DNA from: JACCZZ01 sp044227805
Lineage (GTDB): Bacteria > Bacteroidota > Bacteroidia > Chitinophagales > UBA10324
Assembly: GCA_044227805.1 (NCBI GenBank)
Contig: JBGAWA010000004.1
Coordinates: forward strand, 15,126 to 79,125
Reading direction: 5' to 3'
DNA length: 64,000 nt
The stretch's first letter is position 1. Every line of letters begins with the position of its first letter. Positions 46,662 to 55,406 of this stretch are shown here, in pieces. Under the pieces are notes generated by a model. It saw nothing but the letters and a program-made list of their open reading frames with translations. It was not told where the DNA came from and made no database searches. Both the position numbers and the translations under genes were made by a program.

Positions 46662-48083
46662 TTACTTTCCTCTTCCCTGCAAAATTGTTCTTAAAGTGTA
46701 AAGCAAGACCCTGAAGTCAAGCATCAGCGACATATTCTCAATATATAGCAGGTCATATTTCATTCTCGATATCATCTGATTCAGGTTTTCAGCATATCCA
46801 AATTTGACCATCCCAAGCGAGGTAATGCCGGGCTGTACACGAAGAAGATGCTTATAATCACTGGTCTGCTGCAGAATCTGATCAATATAATAACGGCGTT
46901 CAGGCCTTGGTCCTACGATACTCATCTCTCCTTTCAGCACATTAAAAAACTGCGGCAGTTCATCAAGTCTCCATTTACGCATGACCCTTCCCCATGGTGT
47001 GATGCGCGGATCTTCATGCGACGACAATAGCGGGCCATTCGTTTCCGCATCAGTAAACATGCTTCTGAACTTGTAGATCTTAAAAGGCTTGTTATAAATT
47101 CCTATGCGTTCCTGCGAGTAGATGATGCTGCCCGGAGAAGAGAGCTTTACCTTGATGGCCACAAAAAGATAAAGCGGCAGCAAAATGATAAGCAGCAGGA
47201 TGGATATCACAATATCAATCATCCGTTTGATGATGCATTGCCATTCAGGCATCAGTTGCGGATAGATTTCAATAAAGGAGGCCCCTAACAGGTGATTCAT
47301 GCGAACAGATCCGGCAAGAATATCATACATGTCAGGCACAATCTTGATGATCACATTTTTATCTGCCAGCTGATTAAGGATCTCTTTCAACTGGTGGTGC
47401 TCCGATGATTCTATAGCTACAATCACTTGTTTTACAGAATGCGTTTTAATGATTTCTTCAAGACTGGCAAGCGCGCCAAGCCTTGGCAAGTGCGCACTCA
47501 GTCCGTTGCCGTTGCCATTCGTATCCACAAAACCAATGAATCGGTAACCCTGTGATTTTGATTTCCCATTGATCTCTTGATAGATTTCTATCGCACGCTT
47601 GTTGCCACCAATGAAAAGTGTTGGAAAAAATACCTGCCCGTTGATCATCTGCCGCTTGCCTGCATTCAGCACTACCAATCTTCCCAGTATAGTCAGTACC
47701 AGGTGTATCATGAATAGAATAAAGACCGAACTGTAGTAATCACGATACCCCTGCACCTGATCGTCAATCAGCACACTGAAAAAAAGCAGGACAACGCCAG
47801 CCATGGTTACAAAAAGTGTCCGGGTCATTTCTCCAACACGGCTCTTAAGATAGATGCTGGTATAGGTGCCGGTTACATAATACAAGATCAGCCACCCTAT
47901 TGGAATAATGACAATGCCCTGGATAAATTTCGGGTCGTTTAAAAATTGCGGGAATTGGCTAAAAGGATAATGATCGATGTAAAGCTTACGAACAATAAAA
48001 AAGATAGCCCAGGAGAGCAATGCCATGGCGTAGTCAGTGGCTGCATAAGGCACAATTCCTTTTTTCTTTATCGTTTCTTTCAT
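46662..48083 (-). CDS. Polyprenyl glycosylphosphotransferase (WcaJ-like)
   Basis: This is a 473-residue inner-membrane enzyme starting exopolysaccharide synthesis by loading a sugar phosphate on undecaprenyl phosphate. The N-terminal half has about four transmembrane helices and a Rossmann-like CoA-binding domain (FIGGNKRAIEIYQEI). The C-terminal catalytic domain starts after a re-entrant helix (IDIVISILLLIILLPLYLFV) and carries SQERIGIYNKPFKIYKFRSM, WRLDELPQFFNVLKGEMS and IVGPRPERRYYI. It is the long-form paralogue of the short enzyme at 2101-2700. The lipoprotein gene is six bases upstream on the same strand. Confidence 0.93.
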   Translation of the reverse strand: MKETIKKKGIVPYAATDYAMALLSWAIFFIVRKLYIDHYPFSQFPQFLNDPKFIQGIVIIPIGWLILYYVTGTYTSIYLKSRVGEMTRTLFVTMAGVVLLFFSVLIDDQVQGYRDYYSSVFILFMIHLVLTILGRLVVLNAGKRQMINGQVFFPTLFIGGNKRAIEIYQEINGKSKSQGYRFIGFVDTNGNGNGLSAHLPRLGALASLEEIIKTHSVKQVIVAIESSEHHQLKEILNQLADKNVIIKIVPDMYDILAGSVRMNHLLGASFIEIYPQLMPEWQCIIKRMIDIVISILLLIILLPLYLFVAIKVKLSSPGSIIYSQERIGIYNKPFKIYKFRSMFTDAETNGPLLSSHEDPRITPWGRVMRKWRLDELPQFFNVLKGEMSIVGPRPERRYYIDQILQQTSDYKHLLRVQPGITSLGMVKFGYAENLNQMISRMKYDLLYIENMSLMLDFRVLLYTLRTILQGRGK

Positions 48084-48089
48084 CCTGAC

Positions 48090-48947
48090 CTAATAATTAA
48101 CCAGTTTAATATTGTCGAGATAAATATGTGAGCTCTCCTGCGCACCATTGAACACGGCCCTGATCTGTATTTGTATGGAACTTGCATCCATATCCAACAC
48201 ATCCTTGCCCATATTGAGATATATTTTGTTCCAGGTCTCTTTAGGATTGATGTTCCATTTGTATAAGGAAGTGTGCCCCAAACTGGTGGTGCCATATAAT
48301 CCCACCTCAAAAGGCTGGTCGCACTTGTAATTCAGTTCCACATACACAGGGCTGCCTGTTGGCACAACAAAGGAGGTTGTCGTTCTTCCTTCATACAAAC
48401 TGTGGCTGGCATCCAGATAGATATAACCGGAAAAATTTCCTTCAAACACGGTTGTTGCCTCACTGGTACGAATAAGGCCGGTATCACCGGCGATCAGGCT
48501 GAAAAGATTGCCCGCTTCAAAATCTTCAATAAAAGAAAATTTGGTGGTGGAACGGTAGGCAAAATGAGGTGTGAGTTGATAAACTTTTGTGGCTTCCAGA
48601 TCTAAGGTCAGCGTATCAGGATAGTAAAACGGGTAAATGACCCTTGTTGATGAAATGCCATTGTCAAAAATACCGGCACTGATCAACAGGTAGGTTGCTC
48701 CATCATTCAGGAGCGGAAATACTTTAGGGATTTCATATACGCCCTGTGCGGAATTGTCTGCATCAATCCATACATCCGTAATCTTATGCGAAGCCGAACC
48801 TTGCCCTGTACCGGTGGTCAGTGTAACATTGTCTATCTGCAGATAGGCCGGAATCTGTTCCGGCGGGTTAATCAGTTCACACGAAGGCGCTATGGCTGAG
48901 ATAAGCCCAATAGACAAAATATACCAGGTGAGGGTAGAAATTCTCAA
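48090..48947 (-). CDS. Lipoprotein of unknown function, polysaccharide-operon partner
   Basis: This 285-residue protein has a lipoprotein signal peptide (TLTWYILSIGLISAIAPSCEL, Cys lipidation site). The start is a TTG at 48947; no ATG is available in frame upstream of the signal peptide. The mature part is beta-rich with IDNVTLTTGTGQGSASHKI near the start and a jelly-roll-like end (SSHIYLDNIKLVNY), resembling sugar-binding beta-sandwiches, but no named family could be assigned. It probably lies in the outer membrane or periplasm. It precedes the glycosylphosphotransferase by six bases, so it is co-transcribed with it. Confidence 0.75.
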   Translation of the reverse strand: MRISTLTWYILSIGLISAIAPSCELINPPEQIPAYLQIDNVTLTTGTGQGSASHKITDVWIDADNSAQGVYEIPKVFPLLNDGATYLLISAGIFDNGISSTRVIYPFYYPDTLTLDLEATKVYQLTPHFAYRSTTKFSFIEDFEAGNLFSLIAGDTGLIRTSEATTVFEGNFSGYIYLDASHSLYEGRTTTSFVVPTGSPVYVELNYKCDQPFEVGLYGTTSLGHTSLYKWNINPKETWNKIYLNMGKDVLDMDASSIQIQIRAVFNGAQESSHIYLDNIKLVNY

Positions 48948-49065
48948 TTCAAATAGGTTAACGAATTATAAAGGCTGAACGATGCCATCCGATAGTTATT
49001 ATCAATAGCTAAAAAAAGTTTTTCGCCATAAAAAGGCAGGAATAAGACCGGCATGGATTAACAAA

Positions 49066-50040
49066 TCAGGAGTTGGTCCGGTCAATTTTTTCTATAATCT
49101 GATAGGCAATGTTCATAGCGTTATAGCCATCAAGCAAGGTTACAGGTGGCTCCCTGTCAGCAGCTATTGCTTCATTAAACAGCTCCAGCTCCATCTTTAT
49201 AGCGTTAATAGGCTTTACCTCAGGACGTTCAAAATTTATCACTTTGGATTCTGTATCACCCGTATTCAATTCAATGGCAAAAGGGTTATCGCTGTCCCGC
49301 TTATCCGAAAGCCGGATGATCTCCGACTTCTTATCCAGGAAATCAACACTGATGTAACCATCTCTTTGAAACATGCGCATCTTTCGCATTTGTTTTAAGG
49401 ATATCCTGCTGGCCGTAATATTAGCGACACAGCCGTTGTCAAATTCAATTCTTGCGTTGGCGATATCAGGTGTATTGGAGATGACGGCTACTCCGCTGGC
49501 GCTGATGCGCTTGACGGTAGCTTTCACCATGCTTAGTATAATATCGATATCATGAATCATCAGATCGAGTACAACCGGCACATCAGTTCCCCTCGGATTA
49601 AACTGTGCCAGACGGTGCGTCTCGATAAACATAGGGTTCAAAAAATATGACTTGATAGCGAGGAAGGCGGGGTTGAACCTTTCCACGTGACCAACCTGGG
49701 CCTTCACTCTCGCTTCCTCTGCCAGTTTGATAAGGTCATGCGCCTCCTGCAGCGTATTGGTCAGTGGCTTTTCTACAAATATGTGCTTCGACCGCTTGAT
49801 AGCCTTCACAGCACATTCATAATGTGACAATGTATTGGTTACAATGTCAACGGCATCTACCTGGTCAATTAAATCATCAAGATTTTCAAAACGCGTGGCA
49901 CCAAATTCACGGGCTGCCTGTATCGCATTCTCGTCATTGGGATCATAAAAACCTACCAGTTCAAAATCAGGTATCTCCCGAATGAGCTTCAGATGGATTT
50001 TTCCCAGATGACCGGTACCCAACACGCCAATCTTTATCAT
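49066..50040 (-). CDS. Gfo/Idh/MocA family oxidoreductase
   Basis: This is a 324-residue NAD(P)-dependent dehydrogenase. The N-terminal Rossmann fold has GVLGTGHLGKIHLKLI (GxGxxG-type), and the HIFVEKPLTNT motif supplies the conserved EKP Lys. The C-terminal alpha/beta domain contains DLMIHDIDI with likely catalytic Asp/His. Members act on sugars, sugar nucleotides or biliverdin; the neighbouring polysaccharide gene suggests a sugar nucleotide, but this is not certain. ATG at 50040. Confidence 0.9.
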   Translation of the reverse strand: MIKIGVLGTGHLGKIHLKLIREIPDFELVGFYDPNDENAIQAAREFGATRFENLDDLIDQVDAVDIVTNTLSHYECAVKAIKRSKHIFVEKPLTNTLQEAHDLIKLAEEARVKAQVGHVERFNPAFLAIKSYFLNPMFIETHRLAQFNPRGTDVPVVLDLMIHDIDIILSMVKATVKRISASGVAVISNTPDIANARIEFDNGCVANITASRISLKQMRKMRMFQRDGYISVDFLDKKSEIIRLSDKRDSDNPFAIELNTGDTESKVINFERPEVKPINAIKMELELFNEAIAADREPPVTLLDGYNAMNIAYQIIEKIDRTNS

Positions 50041-50097
50041 ACGCAGTAGAGGATTCTTAAAATCGGCGCAAAAATAAGTAAATGAAATGACGGATGG

Positions 50098-50124
50098 TTA
50101 AACCCGCATTTTGCAACGCAAAAC
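50098..50124. repeat. Dispersed repeat, end fragment
   Basis: TTAAACCCGCATTTTGCA matches the terminal repeat (right end) of the full copies. It lies in the 317-bp divergent gap between the oxidoreductase and the DUF937 gene, in which nothing else was recognised. Confidence 0.4.
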
Positions 50125-50357
50125 AGCAAGAGCATACCCCGGTTTCGAGCGGCCTCTGCTGAATGATACCTTTCGAGTTCTGAATCAATGCAGCAAAACC
50201 TATGCATACCTTTCGCAACGAAACGGGATTAAATATTTGAAAAACATTCGACAATCAAAGGGATGATGACGAAGCCATTTGCACTGATAAGATGACATCG
50301 GTTTCAAATCCGCATTTAAACACAATGATTACCTTTATCCATCAAAAATCGGAACAC

Positions 50358-50810
50358 ATGATACAAGAACTCATTAATCAGCATGCCGGAGATATTGCCG
50401 GAATGTTAGGCACCAAATACGGCCTGGATAGTAAACAAGCGGAAACCACCGCTTCCTCACTCACCCATGCAGTAGGTGGCTTTTTCTCCGATCAGCTTTC
50501 AACTGGCAAACTGGACCTCAGCCAGGTAACAGATCTCTTTAATAAAAACACGCCCAATGAGGGTAATGCCATCTTCTCACAATTGAGCGGACTCGTCTCG
50601 AAGACACTCAGTGCCAATCCGGATTTGTCGAAAGATCTGATCTCCAAAATTTCTTCCGGAGGACTGAACGATATATTAGGTTTACTCCAAGGAGGCAAAC
50701 TTGGCAACATTGACATTGGCACAATCACAAAAATTGCCGGTTCACTAACCGGCAAGGGCGGCATCAGCGATATGCTGGGAGGCCTTAGTGGTCTATTTGG
50801 AAAAAAATAG
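50358..50810 (+). CDS. DUF937-like small protein
   Basis: This 150-residue protein has no signal peptide when started at ATG 50358 (the in-frame ATG at 50292 adds 22 unlikely residues). It is rich in Gly, Ser and Leu with amphipathic helices: MIQELINQHAGDIAGMLGTKYGLD, TTASSLTHAVGGFF, and a C-terminus DMLGGLSGLFGKK. This composition fits the DUF937/YidB-like family of small proteins of unknown role. A single gene with no obvious partner. Confidence 0.65.
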   Translation: MIQELINQHAGDIAGMLGTKYGLDSKQAETTASSLTHAVGGFFSDQLSTGKLDLSQVTDLFNKNTPNEGNAIFSQLSGLVSKTLSANPDLSKDLISKISSGGLNDILGLLQGGKLGNIDIGTITKIAGSLTGKGGISDMLGGLSGLFGKK

Positions 50811-50941
50811 CATTGCACCAGTATTTCAGTTTGCTTTAGCAGCGCATACCGTGCAATAAAGGCATCGGAAACCGATGCTTTGTGTGAGCCAGTGGCGTAT
50901 GAATGAAGCGTTTGATACCTTTTTATTTCACATTGGAGCTT

Positions 50942-52306
50942 ATGTTAACCACCAAAAAAATCGCTTTTCATACACTTGGATGCAAGCTGAATTATGCAGA
51001 ATCATCCACTATTTCCAGACGGCTGGAGCAGGATGGATTTATCAGTGTGAAATTGAATGAATCACCGGATGTGGTAGTCATCAATACCTGTTCGGTTACA
51101 GAAAATGCTGATAAAGAATGCAGGCAGGTTGTCAGGAAAGCGCTGAAATACAGCCCAGCAGCACAAGTGGTTGTTATCGGCTGCTACGCGCAACTTAAGC
51201 CAGAAGCGATCGCCGGCATAGAAGGTGTTGACCTGGTGCTGGGCGCGAAAGAAAAATTCAGGCTGGCTGACTACCTGAAAGTGATCCCTGCAAAAAAAAT
51301 GAACAATGAGCAGGGTGCTGTCCACTCCTGCGATGTAGCAGACGTTCGTTTTTTTGAGAGCAGCTATTCTATGGGAGAACGTACCCGTGCATTTCTCAAA
51401 GTGCAGGATGGCTGCAACTACAACTGTACCTTTTGTACCATTCCACTGGCACGCGGCGCAAGCCGGAGTGACAACATCGGCCATGTGACCGGGCAGGCAA
51501 AGCTACTTGCTGAACTGGGCATCAAAGAAATAGTGCTCACCGGAGTTAATTTAGGTGATTTTGGTATCCACGATCCTGTATCTGGAAATAGGCCTGAAAC
51601 ATTTTTTGACCTGGTGAAAGCGCTTGACCGGCAATGTCGTATTGAACGGTTTCGGATTTCATCCATTGAACCTAATTTATTAAAGGATGAAATCATTGAA
51701 CTGGTAGCGCAATCAAAACGCTTCATGCCGCATTTTCACCTGCCGCTTCAATCAGGATCAGATAATATTTTAAGAAGGATGAAGCGGCGTTATCTTACCG
51801 CTTTATATGCCGAACGTGTTGCTAAAATAAAATCACTGATGCCACATTGCTGTATGGGTGTGGATGTCATCACAGGGTTTCCCGGTGAGACGGAAGAAGA
51901 ATTCCGGAAGACATATCAATTCATCAGCGAACTCGACATCAGTTATCTTCATGTCTTCACTTATTCAGAACGTGAGAATACGGAAGCAGCAGCCATGAAT
52001 GGAAAAGTGCCAATGCAGGTCAGACAGGAAAGAACCAACATGCTGCGCATTCTTTCGGAAAAAAAACGACAGGCATTTTACCGGCAGCATGAGGCAACAA
52101 AAAGAACTGTATTGTTTGAAAACCCTTCGAAGCCCGCCTGGCAGGAAGGATTCACCGATAACTATATTAAGGTGAAAGTGAACCAAACTGAAATGCTGGC
52201 TGGAGAAACAGCCATGGTATTTTTGAAAACAACAAAGGAAAATTGGGTGGAAGGAGAACTCCATCTTGAAAAGATATCGGCATCGGCACCATTAGTATTT
52301 ATTTAA
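50942..52306 (+). CDS. mtaB: tRNA (N6-threonylcarbamoyladenosine-C2)-methylthiotransferase MtaB
   Basis: This 454-residue radical-SAM enzyme adds a methylthio group to t6A37 of tRNAs reading ANN codons. The start at ATG 50942 gives the conserved TLGCKLNYAESS; an upstream ATG (50903) adds 13 residues. Seen: the N-terminal UPF0004 domain with Cys ligands (TLGCKLN, NTCSVTENADKEC, VIGCYAQ), the radical-SAM motif CNYNCTFCTIP, a LTGVNLGDFG motif, and a C-terminal TRAM-like region. The KLN rather than QMN motif and the overall length place it with MtaB rather than MiaB or RimO. Confidence 0.93.
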   Translation: MLTTKKIAFHTLGCKLNYAESSTISRRLEQDGFISVKLNESPDVVVINTCSVTENADKECRQVVRKALKYSPAAQVVVIGCYAQLKPEAIAGIEGVDLVLGAKEKFRLADYLKVIPAKKMNNEQGAVHSCDVADVRFFESSYSMGERTRAFLKVQDGCNYNCTFCTIPLARGASRSDNIGHVTGQAKLLAELGIKEIVLTGVNLGDFGIHDPVSGNRPETFFDLVKALDRQCRIERFRISSIEPNLLKDEIIELVAQSKRFMPHFHLPLQSGSDNILRRMKRRYLTALYAERVAKIKSLMPHCCMGVDVITGFPGETEEEFRKTYQFISELDISYLHVFTYSERENTEAAAMNGKVPMQVRQERTNMLRILSEKKRQAFYRQHEATKRTVLFENPSKPAWQEGFTDNYIKVKVNQTEMLAGETAMVFLKTTKENWVEGELHLEKISASAPLVFI

Positions 52307-52365
52307 CACAGGTTTCTTGCATGATAAATACAGACGTGCAACTTCAACAAGCTTATATATTCCGG

Positions 52366-52528
52366 TTTAGCCCGGATTTGTCAATATAAAAATCCCGCTT
52401 ATCTACCACTTAGCGTTGCCAGGGATTCGTACATTTTTTTCAAAAAAATAAAAGGTTTCACCAATCCTTAGCAGCGTTACATCGGGGTTGCACCCGTTAT
52501 TGTTTTGGGCTGAAAAATGCAGGTTTAA
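52366..52528 (+). repeat. Dispersed foldback repeat, full copy 3 (diverged)
   Basis: Same order of blocks as copy 2 (TTTAGCCCGGATTT, ATCCCGCTT, GCGTTGCCAGGGATTCG, A-rich loop, CAATCCTTAGCAGCGTT, ATCGGGGTTGCACCCGTT, AATGCAGGTTTAA), but with many substitutions. Its arms have changed in concert in part (GCGTTGC / GCAGCGTT), hinting that pairing matters. Confidence 0.75.
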
Positions 52529-52744
52529 CTTGTCACCGATCTGCCGTGAACACTTGCAGGGTGATGACGAACCTATATCATCAGCTATCGGCCGAGAACA
52601 AAAAAGTCTGCCCTGCCGGATAAAGTAATCATTGCATTGAATGCCGCAGTTTCTTGAAGTTTATCATCTTTGCAACCAATACCCTATTTAATTCACCGTT
52701 TAAGCCAATCAATACACTAAAAGTTTTTCATTCACTACCTGTTC

Positions 52745-53923
52745 ATGTACCCCAACTTAGGATATTTAGTCGAAGACCTGTTTAATACGAAGCTCAGCGG
52801 AGTATTCACCCTGCTGTATGCATTGCAAAGTTTCGGATTTATGATGGCCATGGCATTTTTAGCGGCTGCATGGACATTGTATCTTGAAGTAAAGCGGAAA
52901 GAAAATGAAAAATTATTACTGCCGCAGCCGCGTAAAGTGAAAACAGGAGAACCGGCCAGTGTATCGGATCTTGTGACCAATGGCATTACCGGGTTTATTA
53001 TCGGATATAAGTTAATTGCCATCGCACTCGACCTTCGGGATTTTACGGACAACCCACAGGCTTTTATACTCTCCACAAGGGGAAACCTGTTAGGTGGTAT
53101 TGCGGTAGGCGTGCTGTTGCTTTACCTGAAGTACCGCGAAAAAGAAAAAGAACGGTTGCCAAAACCAGAAGAAAAAACAATACAGGTGTGGCCCAGGCAA
53201 ATGATTGGTGACATTACAATTGTAGCCGCCATCAGCGGATTGCTGGGTGCAAAAATTCTTGATAACCTCGAACACCTGGATGCCTTCTTCAAAGATCCTG
53301 TTGGTTCGATGCTTTCCTTTAGCGGACTTGCGTTTTATGGCGGGCTGATCTTCGGTGCTGCGGGTTGCTTATACTTTTGTTACCGCAACAAGTTACCCAT
53401 GCTCCATATGTTGGATGCTGCCGCACCAGGCCTCATGCTGGCTTATGGCGTTGGCAGAATAGGTTGCCAGGTAGCAGGTGACGGTGACTGGGGCATTGAT
53501 AATCTGAGTGCAAAACCAGGCTGGTTCATTTTCCCTGACTGGGCATGGGCATATAACTATCCGAATAATGTAAACCAGGATGGCATACCCATTCCAGGTT
53601 GTGAAGGCAAGTATTGTTATATGCTTGCTAATCCTGTCTTTCCCACTCCACTCTATGAAATCACTGCGGCTCTGCTGATCTTTGGCGTGCTGTGGATGAT
53701 CAGAAAAAAAATAAAAATACCGGGAACTTTGTTTTCGATCTACCTTATCCTCGGTGGGATTGAACGGTTTTTCATTGAAAAAATACGGGTTGATATTAAA
53801 TATCATTTCGCAGGATTCACTGCTACACAGGCGCAACTTATTGCCATCGGCATGATTGTTTTGGGTATTGCAGGGATCATTTTATTCCGAAGAAAATATT
53901 CCGCCTCTCCAACAGCTGTATAA
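52745..53923 (+). CDS. lgt: Prolipoprotein diacylglyceryl transferase
   Basis: This is a 392-residue inner-membrane enzyme that transfers diacylglycerol from phosphatidylglycerol to the lipobox Cys of prolipoproteins, the first step for the lipoproteins in this window. Seen: about seven hydrophobic helices, the FYGGLIFGAAGCLYF segment (catalytic His/Arg area), the signature YGVGRIGCQVAGDGDWG (GRxGC instead of GRxGNF), NPVFPTPLYEI and ERFFIEKIRVD. The extra loop around residues 130-150 and the length of about 390 are normal for Bacteroidota. ATG at 52745. Confidence 0.9.
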   Translation: MYPNLGYLVEDLFNTKLSGVFTLLYALQSFGFMMAMAFLAAAWTLYLEVKRKENEKLLLPQPRKVKTGEPASVSDLVTNGITGFIIGYKLIAIALDLRDFTDNPQAFILSTRGNLLGGIAVGVLLLYLKYREKEKERLPKPEEKTIQVWPRQMIGDITIVAAISGLLGAKILDNLEHLDAFFKDPVGSMLSFSGLAFYGGLIFGAAGCLYFCYRNKLPMLHMLDAAAPGLMLAYGVGRIGCQVAGDGDWGIDNLSAKPGWFIFPDWAWAYNYPNNVNQDGIPIPGCEGKYCYMLANPVFPTPLYEITAALLIFGVLWMIRKKIKIPGTLFSIYLILGGIERFFIEKIRVDIKYHFAGFTATQAQLIAIGMIVLGIAGIILFRRKYSASPTAV

Positions 53924-53947
53924 TTAATCAGGCAACCAGGTGATGCT

Positions 53948-55003
53948 ATGCCCATAACTTTCATGAACAGGCAATTTTTATGGTTGCTTTTGCTGTTTGT
54001 CTTTTTCTCTTGCGGGCAAAAACGTTATCTGTTAGAAACAAGTTTCAGTGATTGTCCTATACCGCCTCCACCGGATTACAGCAGTGAAGATGCCTGGGCT
54101 TCCCTGCCTTCCAAAAAAGATCCTGCTGACAGTGTACCCGGAAAACATAAAAGCAACGGAGAAGCGGTATCCCTCACTGATGTTTTTTTTATTCATCCAA
54201 CCATCTTCACCTACAAACCAACATCAGCCTACCAGTGGAATGGCGATGTACATGATAGGGCACTCAATAAAGCAACAGATGAGAGTACGATTCTTTACCA
54301 GGCCAGCGTCTTTAATGGTTCGTGCCGGGTTTTTGCTCCACGTTACCGGCAGGCACATATCTCCGCCTTCTATAAAGAGGAAGCCACGGATGGAAAAAAA
54401 GCGCTTGACATTGCCTATTCAGATGTTAGAGCTGCCTTTCTCTATTACCTTGCACACTATAATGATGGCAGGCCCATTATCATCGCTTCACACAGCCAGG
54501 GAACATTGCATGCAGAACATTTGCTGCAAGAATTTTTTAAGGATGACTCATTGAAAACCCGTCTGGTTGCGGCCTACCTGATCGGAATGCCCATCAATCC
54601 TGATTCACTGCGATTTCTCCCGCCCTGCACGGCGCCTGATGAAACAGGTTGCTACTGTACCTGGAATACTTTTGCCAGAGGTTATTATCCGGCTTACTAC
54701 AACAATGGGTTGGCACATGCCATCTGCACCAATCCGCTTTCCTGGCAAACTGATTCAAGTTTTTGTGGAGCAAACTTAAATGAAGGTGGCATCTTAAGAA
54801 ATTTCGAAAAAATTCACCCACACATCAGCAATGCACAGGTACATGAAGGCATGCTATGGATCGACAAGCCTGATTTCCCAGGCAGCAAATTGCTGAATAT
54901 TAAGATCTACCATGTTGTTGACTACAATCTTTTTTATTTCAATATTCGCAGCAATGTGCAGCAACGGACTGAAGTGTTCCGGAAGAGACAGTCCTTACAT
55001 TGA
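53948..55003 (+). CDS. DUF3089 lipoprotein, alpha/beta-hydrolase-like
   Basis: This 351-residue protein has a lipoprotein signal (FLWLLLLFVFFSCGQKRY); a start at ATG 53948 or 53963. The DUF3089 core shows DVFFIHPTIFTYKP, GSCRVFAPRYRQAHISAF and the nucleophile-elbow-like ASHSQGTLHAEHLL, a Ser hydrolase fold. Likely substrates are unknown. It is 24 bases downstream of lgt on the same strand, and its end overlaps the rhodanese gene on the opposite strand by nine bases. Confidence 0.85.
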   Translation: MPITFMNRQFLWLLLLFVFFSCGQKRYLLETSFSDCPIPPPPDYSSEDAWASLPSKKDPADSVPGKHKSNGEAVSLTDVFFIHPTIFTYKPTSAYQWNGDVHDRALNKATDESTILYQASVFNGSCRVFAPRYRQAHISAFYKEEATDGKKALDIAYSDVRAAFLYYLAHYNDGRPIIIASHSQGTLHAEHLLQEFFKDDSLKTRLVAAYLIGMPINPDSLRFLPPCTAPDETGCYCTWNTFARGYYPAYYNNGLAHAICTNPLSWQTDSSFCGANLNEGGILRNFEKIHPHISNAQVHEGMLWIDKPDFPGSKLLNIKIYHVVDYNLFYFNIRSNVQQRTEVFRKRQSLH

Positions 55004-55312
55004 AAGATATGCGGTGATTCCACCTTTTAGATTGTACAGGTTATCAAAAGCCTGTTTTTCCTGCAGCCGCTGAATGGCGATATGACTGCGCAATCCAACC
55101 TTGCAATAGAAAATTACAGGCCGGTCTATGGCAATTTTTTGAATATTCGACATCAGTTCATTCAATGGAATAAAATCACCACCGATATTTTCAGCTTCTC
55201 TTTCAGCAAACTCTCTAACATCAATCAACTGAAAATTGTCTCCTTCCTGCATCAGCTGCTTCAATTCGTGTGGAAGAATTTCTTTAACAATTTCCTTATC
55301 AGGCAGAACCAA
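54995..55312 (-). CDS. Rhodanese-like sulfurtransferase at the end of the thi operon
   Basis: This is a single 105-residue rhodanese domain with catalytic C70 in IFYCKVGLRSH and the typical ends LIDVREFAERE and YNLKGGITAYL. It is most like the C-terminal rhodanese module of ThiF/MoeB-type E1 enzymes, and starts at TTG 55312. It is the last gene after thiH and lies where thiF is usually found, so it may hand sulfur to ThiS. No E1 (ThiF) domain is encoded next to it or elsewhere in the window. Confidence 0.85.
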   Translation of the reverse strand: MVLPDKEIVKEILPHELKQLMQEGDNFQLIDVREFAEREAENIGGDFIPLNELMSNIQKIAIDRPVIFYCKVGLRSHIAIQRLQEKQAFDNLYNLKGGITAYLSM

Positions 55313-55406
55313 AGTATTGGAAGGTTATGTGATTTAATTTATGAACGTGGCGCACTTTCACTTTGCCGCTGTTGCCATGGCAATAATCGTAAAGACCGAG
55401 GGTGCG

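Noticed and set aside
4172..52528. Repeats as a CRISPR array
   Set aside because: The copies are single, far apart and palindromic in themselves, with no regular spacers and no cas genes.
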